NCBI RefSeq assembly: GCF_001625195.1
Contig: NC_054390.1
Span: 372,001 to 436,000 of the forward strand
Direction of reading: 5' to 3'
Source of the DNA: Drechmeria coniospora
Taxonomy: Eukaryota > Ascomycota > Sordariomycetes > Hypocreales > Ophiocordycipitaceae
Length of the DNA: 64,000 nt
Below are positions 59,111 through 64,000 of the stretch, in pieces; the stretch's first letter is position 1, and every line of letters starts with the position of its first letter. The notes beneath the pieces were generated by a model. That model saw only the letters and a program-made list of their open reading frames with translations, ran no database searches and had not been told where the DNA came from. The translations under genes were made by a program, and so were the position numbers.

Positions 59111-59640
59111 TAGTATTCAGTCGACCACTTGAGCCAATTGACCAGAGCACCAATTGCCATTCTCCCAACCGCTATTAACTGTTGCATCGGTACTACTATT
59201 GGTAATTCAAACTATAATACAAGCCCGACCAGAGAGGTCGATTACGGTACGCCCAAACAGGCAATCTACCAACAGTACGATTTAGCAATCGACCTACTGT
59301 ATGGACCTATCGCACAGCCAAAAACCTTAACCCATAGGTATAAGGCCATCAAAGTCGGCTTGGATACGGTAACTTTCCCATTAGGACACAGTAGCCTCTA
59401 CCAAAATAGTTTACGCTCATTCGTAATATAGTACTGCTACACGCTTATAAATAGCCATATATCCTTATACTCTACTCAGAAAGAATAATCCCATTCGTTT
59501 GTATAATTTGGCATACCCAAGATTGCAATCTTGCCCAGTTACTAACTGGTGCCCATTTTGCTGTTACTAAGAGCTTGATTGATTTTCTGGTCCGTATGAT
59601 ATACTTCTACTGCCCCTACTTCTTGCATACAAATTAGAAG
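59107..59640 (-). mobile_element. Dispersed element, inverted copy with unrelated middle
   Basis: The right side has CATTCGTTTGTATAATTTGG, CCAGTTACTAACTGGTGCCC and CTTCTTGCATACAAATTAG. The left side has CAGTCGACCACTTGAGCCAA and CCAATTGCCATTCTCCCAAC. Between lies a 60-codon-long open stretch (AIYQQYDLAIDLLYGP) not seen in other copies and not recognised. Confidence 0.5.
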
Positions 59641-60059
59641 ACTTTTGAGTTCTAAAGTTATATATTTTACGACTGATTTTAAGTTCTAATAATATTAATA
59701 CTAGATATTATGAGTAGAAGCATACTGTAACTAGTTACTAAGCATTATCATACTGAAATAACGTATCACGTAATAGTTACTGGATCCATTACGAAACAGT
59801 TTAAGCTATGAGTCAAGATACTATTCCCCTACCCAAGTAGGATACACCGTAACTAACAAACAGTTGTAAAATATTACTTAATAATTACGTATATATTAGT
59901 CTACTAATGACATTGGAATCCAAAAACAATAGTGAAGTATAATTGTCGTACATAATACACGATATACATTACCTAACAGTTGTAGAGGTTGACTCGATAT
60001 TTCGTATATGTTAGTCTATTAATAATATTAGAATACAAAAACAGTAGTACGGTCTAACT
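59641..60059. other. AT-rich spacer between inverted minisatellite arrays
   Basis: Contains one more reverse-type unit (about 59640-59690) and otherwise AT-rich sequence without coding potential. Confidence 0.45.
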
Positions 60060-61010
60060 TCATAACTCAAAAGCAGTCGTAAAGTATGACTGGAGCTTAA
60101 AAGAGTCTAACAATTCCATAGTATTAAACTTAAAAACAGTCGTACAATATAACTATACCTCAAAGGCAGTTGTCAAATATCACTTCAGAAGTTAAAAAGT
60201 AGTCCTAAAGTATATCTTAACTTAAAAGCAGTCGTATGATTCAATACTGTAAGAACTTAAAATCAGTCGTAAGATATAACTTAGAACTCAAAACCTGTCG
60301 TAAAATATAACTTCAGAGCTTAAAAACAGTCGTAACGTATGACCTATTAAACTTAAAAGCAGTTGTATACTATAGCTTTAAAACTCAAAAGCAGTCGTAA
60401 AATATAACTATTGAACTTAAAACGTAGCCGTAAAGTATAGCTTGAACTTAAAATCAGTCGTAAAGTTTAACTTCAGAACTTAAATTTTGGTCGTAAACTT
60501 TAACTTAAACTTAAAATAAGTCGTAAAATATAACTTGAGAACTTAAAATTTTGTCGTAAAGTATAACTTGAATTTAAAATCAGTCGTGAAATATAACTAT
60601 AGAACTCAATAGCAGTCGTAAATATAACTTGAGAACTCAAACGCAGTCGTAAATATAACTTGAGAACTTCAAAATTTGTCGTAAAGTATAACTTGAACTT
60701 AAAATCAGTCGTAAAATATAACTATAGAACTCAATCCCAGTCGTAAATATAACTTGAGAAGTTAAAAATTGGTTGTAAAGTATAACTTGAACTTAAAATC
60801 AGTCGTAAAGTATAACTATAGAACTCAAACGCAGTCGTAAATATAACTGGAGAACTCAAACGCAGTCGTAAATATAACTTGAGAACTTAAACATTCGTCG
60901 TAAAGTATAACTTGAACTTAAAAGCAGTCGTAAAGTATAACTTATTAAACTTAAAAGCAGTTGTATAACATAGCTTTGAACTCAAAGATACTCGTAAAGT
61001 ATGATTTTAA
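60060..61010. repeat. Minisatellite AACTTAAAANCAGTCGTAAA, forward orientation
   Basis: About 28-30 imperfect units of 25-40 bp with the core CAGTCGTAAA(G/A)TATAACTT fill nearly 1 kb. Two subtypes alternate (GAACTTAAAATCAGTCGTAAA and GAACTCAAACGCAGTCGTAAA). Confidence 0.85.
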
Positions 61011-61687
61011 ATATTTAAGTATTACTAAACTAGATAATTAATAAGATGGTCTACTAGAGAGTTAGACTTCGGGAGCGGTAGATACTAATAATAAGTTATA
61101 CTTTATGACTGCTTTGAGTTCTAAAAGTTATATCTTAGGACTTGTTTTAAATCCTAATCGTATTGATAGACTAACTCATAGGTAATAACAAGTCATTTTG
61201 CAACTATTTATTAAGCGTAAGGTATGTTGTATATTAGGTAGGGGAGTACTATGTAGACTTGTAGCCTGATTCCTTTCGTAATGGATCCATTATCTATCAC
61301 AAGATACGTTAATTCCGCAAAATACTGCTTAATAACTAAGCACAGTAGGCTTTAACTAATAATATCCAATTTTACAACAAGAGTTAATATATACATTATA
61401 TATAGAACCAAACAAGTAGCAGTCTAGTATAAGTAATATATAGTATATGAATAAGAATGGTATGTGTATACTAATACCTTGAAGATACTATTACTATAAG
61501 GCTTTACTGAATATTATATACCAGTTGATCAATTTCAATTCCTTAGTAGTACAAACCCTATTTACAATAGATATTGTGAATCGAACTATATTACTACTAT
61601 TGCAAAAAAATTTATTATTCTTTAATCCCGAAGAGCAAATATTTCTTATTAAACCTGGTATTCGCATCCGTACTCAAAGCGCATATC
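61011..61687. other. AT-rich, one reverse minisatellite unit pair, no gene
   Basis: Two reverse-type units lie at about 61095-61145. The remaining sequence up to the adhesin exon is AT-rich and unrecognised. Confidence 0.45.
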
Positions 61688-63424
61688 ATGAATATCAAGA
61701 CCTCCGTAAAATTAGCTATCTTTCAGTTATGCAACTTAGCTTATAGAGCAAGATGCAATGATAAAGGAATTGTAGTTGTTGATTATCAGCCATTTCAAAT
61801 ACTATGTTCTCGAACGACTATAGACAGTTATAGTACTAAGTATGATATACAGTAAGCCCTATGAATAAAGAATATAAAAGCTAAAGGGAGTATTAGAATA
61901 TATACTTTATATCCAAGTTTGATTGAATTTACAGGACCATATACTACAATAATCAGCATTGGTACTGGTACTGCTCTATCTACTATATCATTTTATCCAA
62001 CAGGAACTGGTAGAACCAGAACGATTTTAATAGCAGAGCCAAGCACAACGCAACAAACGTTTAAAGGATTATATACAACAACTACTGCTATTGGAATAGA
62101 TACCAGCACTGTTACGTTATTACTGTTACCTTCTCTTGCAATTTGTATGCGCAAGAGGAGGTGGTAGCGGAAGTGTATCGCACGGACCAGGGAACCAATC
62201 ACGCTGTTAGTAACAGCAAAATGGGTACCAGTTAGTAACTGGGTAAGAATGCAAACTTGGGGGTGCCAAATTATACAAACGAATGCGATTATTTTTCTAA
62301 CTAAAGTGCAATGGAAGTACGGCTATTTACGTCTACAGAGTAGTACCTTGTAGGTCCAGATTGTGGGTGTGCAGTCGCACCATGGTTTGATTGCCCGTTT
62401 GGTCGCACAATGGTTTGTTTGATTGCTGTTTCGGTCGCACAATGGTTTGATTGCCCGCAGTAGTACTGTGGGCTGGCAATGGCCAGTAGCGATTGAGAGA
62501 ACGCAATTGGCATTCCGATCAATTGGCTCAAGTGGTCGACTGGATACTACGTGTACAAGTCGTATTGTAGTAGTAAGTTGGCTGGTAGTAATACTATCGC
62601 TAGTCGCTCCGAGTCGTAGATCGGAGAAATAGTATGTTGTATACTATCAGTCAACTCTGTATACTTACTTATACTCGAAGTATAGCATAGTATATTGGCT
62701 AGCAGTAGTACTGCTAGCAGTTGCTACCATTAGCAGTAACAATAGGATAGTATCCTATTTGGGTAGTCTTACTAGTTTAAATACTAGTATTTTAACACCT
62801 TCTAGGATAGATAAAACAGGAACAGTAGTAATCGTCGAACCAAAGTCAACATTTACCGGTCCATACAAAATTATAACTGGGAAGAGAACTGGATCAGTAA
62901 GATCAACTATTACAATAGTACCAACAGGGACCTTAAAGACAGGAAATGTAATTATTATTGATTCTATATCAATAGTTTCTTTAACTAGTGGCTATGCTAC
63001 AGAGTTACCTCTTGGACCAATACCTGGTACAAGTTCGATTCTACTGTCGCCTGGATGCATAGGTAACTGTCCTACAAAGATAGTAATAACTGTAACGGGA
63101 GATTTATTACCGGGTCGACATTTGGGCCTACGGCAGGCACTAGTACCATTATTCTATCCTCTTGGTGCACGGGAGTATGCCCTACGAAGATTGTAGTTAC
63201 TACTACTGGTAATTTCGTTACAGAGATTCTTTTTGGACCCGCCCCTGGTACAAGTACAGTTCCGCCGTCGCCTGAATGCATAGGTTACTGCCCTACGAAG
63301 AGAGTAATAACTGTAACGGATGGATTCATTACCGAGTCGACATTTGGACCTAAGCGAGGCACTAGCACTATCCTTCCATTCTCTACATGTACGGGAGTCT
63401 GTCCTGTAAAGATTATAGTTACAA
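61688..63424 (+). pseudogene. Adhesin-family gene broken by an insertion and a frameshift
   Basis: Exon 1 (61688-61839) encodes MNIKTSVKLAIFQLCNLAYR and then VVVDYQPFQILCSRTTI. The intron (61840-61896, GTATGA...ATTAG, 57 nt, phase 2) leads into LIEFTGPYTTIISIGTG and FYPTGTGRTRTILIAEP. The frame stops inside the 662-bp element at 62135-62796. After it PSRIDKTGTVVIVEPKSTF resumes in frame if the element and one ACCTTCT copy are removed. A one-base deletion near 63105 (GATTTATTACC where GATTTAATTACC is expected) shifts the frame. The shifted frame continues with CTGVCPTKIVVT-like units to 63424, where an inverted element fragment cuts it off. The existing short product (140 residues) would be secreted but truncated. 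Confidence 0.82.
62135..62796 (+). mobile_element. Dispersed element, copy 3, inserted in an adhesin gene
   Basis: 662 bp from CTTGCAATTTGTATGCGC to ACTAGTATTTTAAC, flanked on both sides by ACCTTCT. This 7-bp target duplication fixes the element's true ends. Confidence 0.82.
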
Positions 63425-63700
63425 CATTTAAAATACTGGTATTTATACTAGTAAGACTACCCAAATAGGATACTATCATATTGTTGCTGCTAATGGTAGC
63501 AACTGCTAGCAGTACTACTGCTAGCCAATATACTATCTATACTTCGAGTATAAGTAAGTATATCGAGTTGACCAATAGTATACAACATACTACTTCTCCT
63601 TACTACGACACGGAGTGACTGGCGACAGTACTACTGCCAGCCAAACCACTACTACTATACGACCAGCCAAGAGAAATAGGGTTGAAAAGAATTAGGACTA
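63425..63700 (-). mobile_element. Dispersed element, inverted 3' fragment
   Basis: Starts with TTAAAATACTGGTATTTATA and AGACTACCCAAATAGGATAC and continues through GCCAGCCAAACCACTACTAC. It truncates the adhesin remnant at 63424. Confidence 0.65.
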
Positions 63701-63788
63701 ACGTAGTATCTAAGTATATTACGAAGGTATTCGCTTCTTTTACTCCTCTGAAGCTCCTATATATACTATTTACTACTTATATACAGTC

Positions 63789-64000
63789 ATGAAGCAACAA
63801 ATCCCAATCCTTAGTATTCTGAGTCTACTTGCTGGAGTTCTCGGCCTTGCTCGAGGTGATGACTCTAATAAGAATGCTTATGGTTCGATGGTAGTTGTTG
63901 AGGAAATACTGTACCAGTACAGCTGTATGAGTACTAGTCTTACCGGGCCCTCGGAAAGCAGTAAGACGAGGTATATTCCCCTGATCCCAATTCGATAAGT
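63789..64000 (+). CDS. First exon of another adhesin-family gene, cut by the window edge
   Basis: The ATG at 63789 opens a signal peptide (MKQQIPILSILSLLAGVLGL) followed by MVVVEEILYQYSCMSTSLTG. This matches the exon-1 pattern of the three other family members (a V-V/D-E/D-rich run, then a Cys about ten residues later). Exon 1 probably ends at 63970 (AG before GTATAT), giving a split Arg codon and phase 2 as in the relatives. A stronger-looking donor GTAAGA at 63961 would be phase 1. The frame otherwise stops at 63998, so the body of the gene lies to the right of the window. Confidence 0.6.

Overview
The window looks like a chromosome-arm segment of a filamentous ascomycete, probably a Sordariomycete (order Hypocreales is a guess). 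The reasons are short GT-AG introns of 57-74 nt, a fungal-type BRF1, a Kex2-type repeat precursor, GLEYA-domain surface proteins and LTR-like repeats. No rRNA, tRNA, CRISPR array or bacterial-type operon was seen.

The sequence is sharply bipartite. Bases 1 to about 18,400 are GC-rich. They hold four conventional genes: a secreted Kex2-processed repeat precursor (4107-4901, minus), the TFIIIB subunit BRF1 (7080-9314, minus), a membrane-anchored short-chain dehydrogenase resembling 3-ketoacyl-CoA reductase (11143-12132, plus) and a three-exon zinc alcohol dehydrogenase (14003-15212 or 15359, minus). Between them lie a low-complexity tract (415-2245), a segmental duplication flanking the precursor gene (2450-3780 and 5492-7096), several short tandem repeats and the first of two GC-rich repeat islands (16078-18490).

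From about 18,400 to the right edge the DNA is AT-rich and repeat-laden, and most of its coding content is one family of giant Thr-rich, Cys-paired cell-surface proteins. Two members look intact: a 3,405-residue protein with about 32 copies of an 81-residue repeat and a C-terminal GLEYA domain (21841-32122, plus), and a 4,675-residue protein with about 99 plus 18 copies of 37-residue repeats and an Ig-like C-terminal region (42958-57044, minus). A third begins at the right edge (63789 onward). Three more loci are wrecks (33613-34664, 41884-42578, 61688-63424). Four loci share an N-terminal exon of the same design, and in three the following intron is phase 2 at the same place. I derived this from the sequence, and it is the most novel-looking signal here.

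The wrecks were broken mainly by small mobile elements with target-site duplications. Removing the inserts in silico rejoins the reading frames in three cases. Three families look like solo LTRs (about 160, 225 and 185-205 bp, with TG...CA ends and 5-bp duplications). A fourth is a 0.66-0.95 kb dispersed element. A decayed RecQ-like helicase (58060-58700), inverted minisatellite arrays (58850-61145) and a perfect 129-bp inverted repeat (19881-20597) complete a picture that fits a subtelomeric or fast-evolving compartment. A GC island inside it (34609-38550) carries a small predicted secreted protein and an array of eight CACGTG sites.
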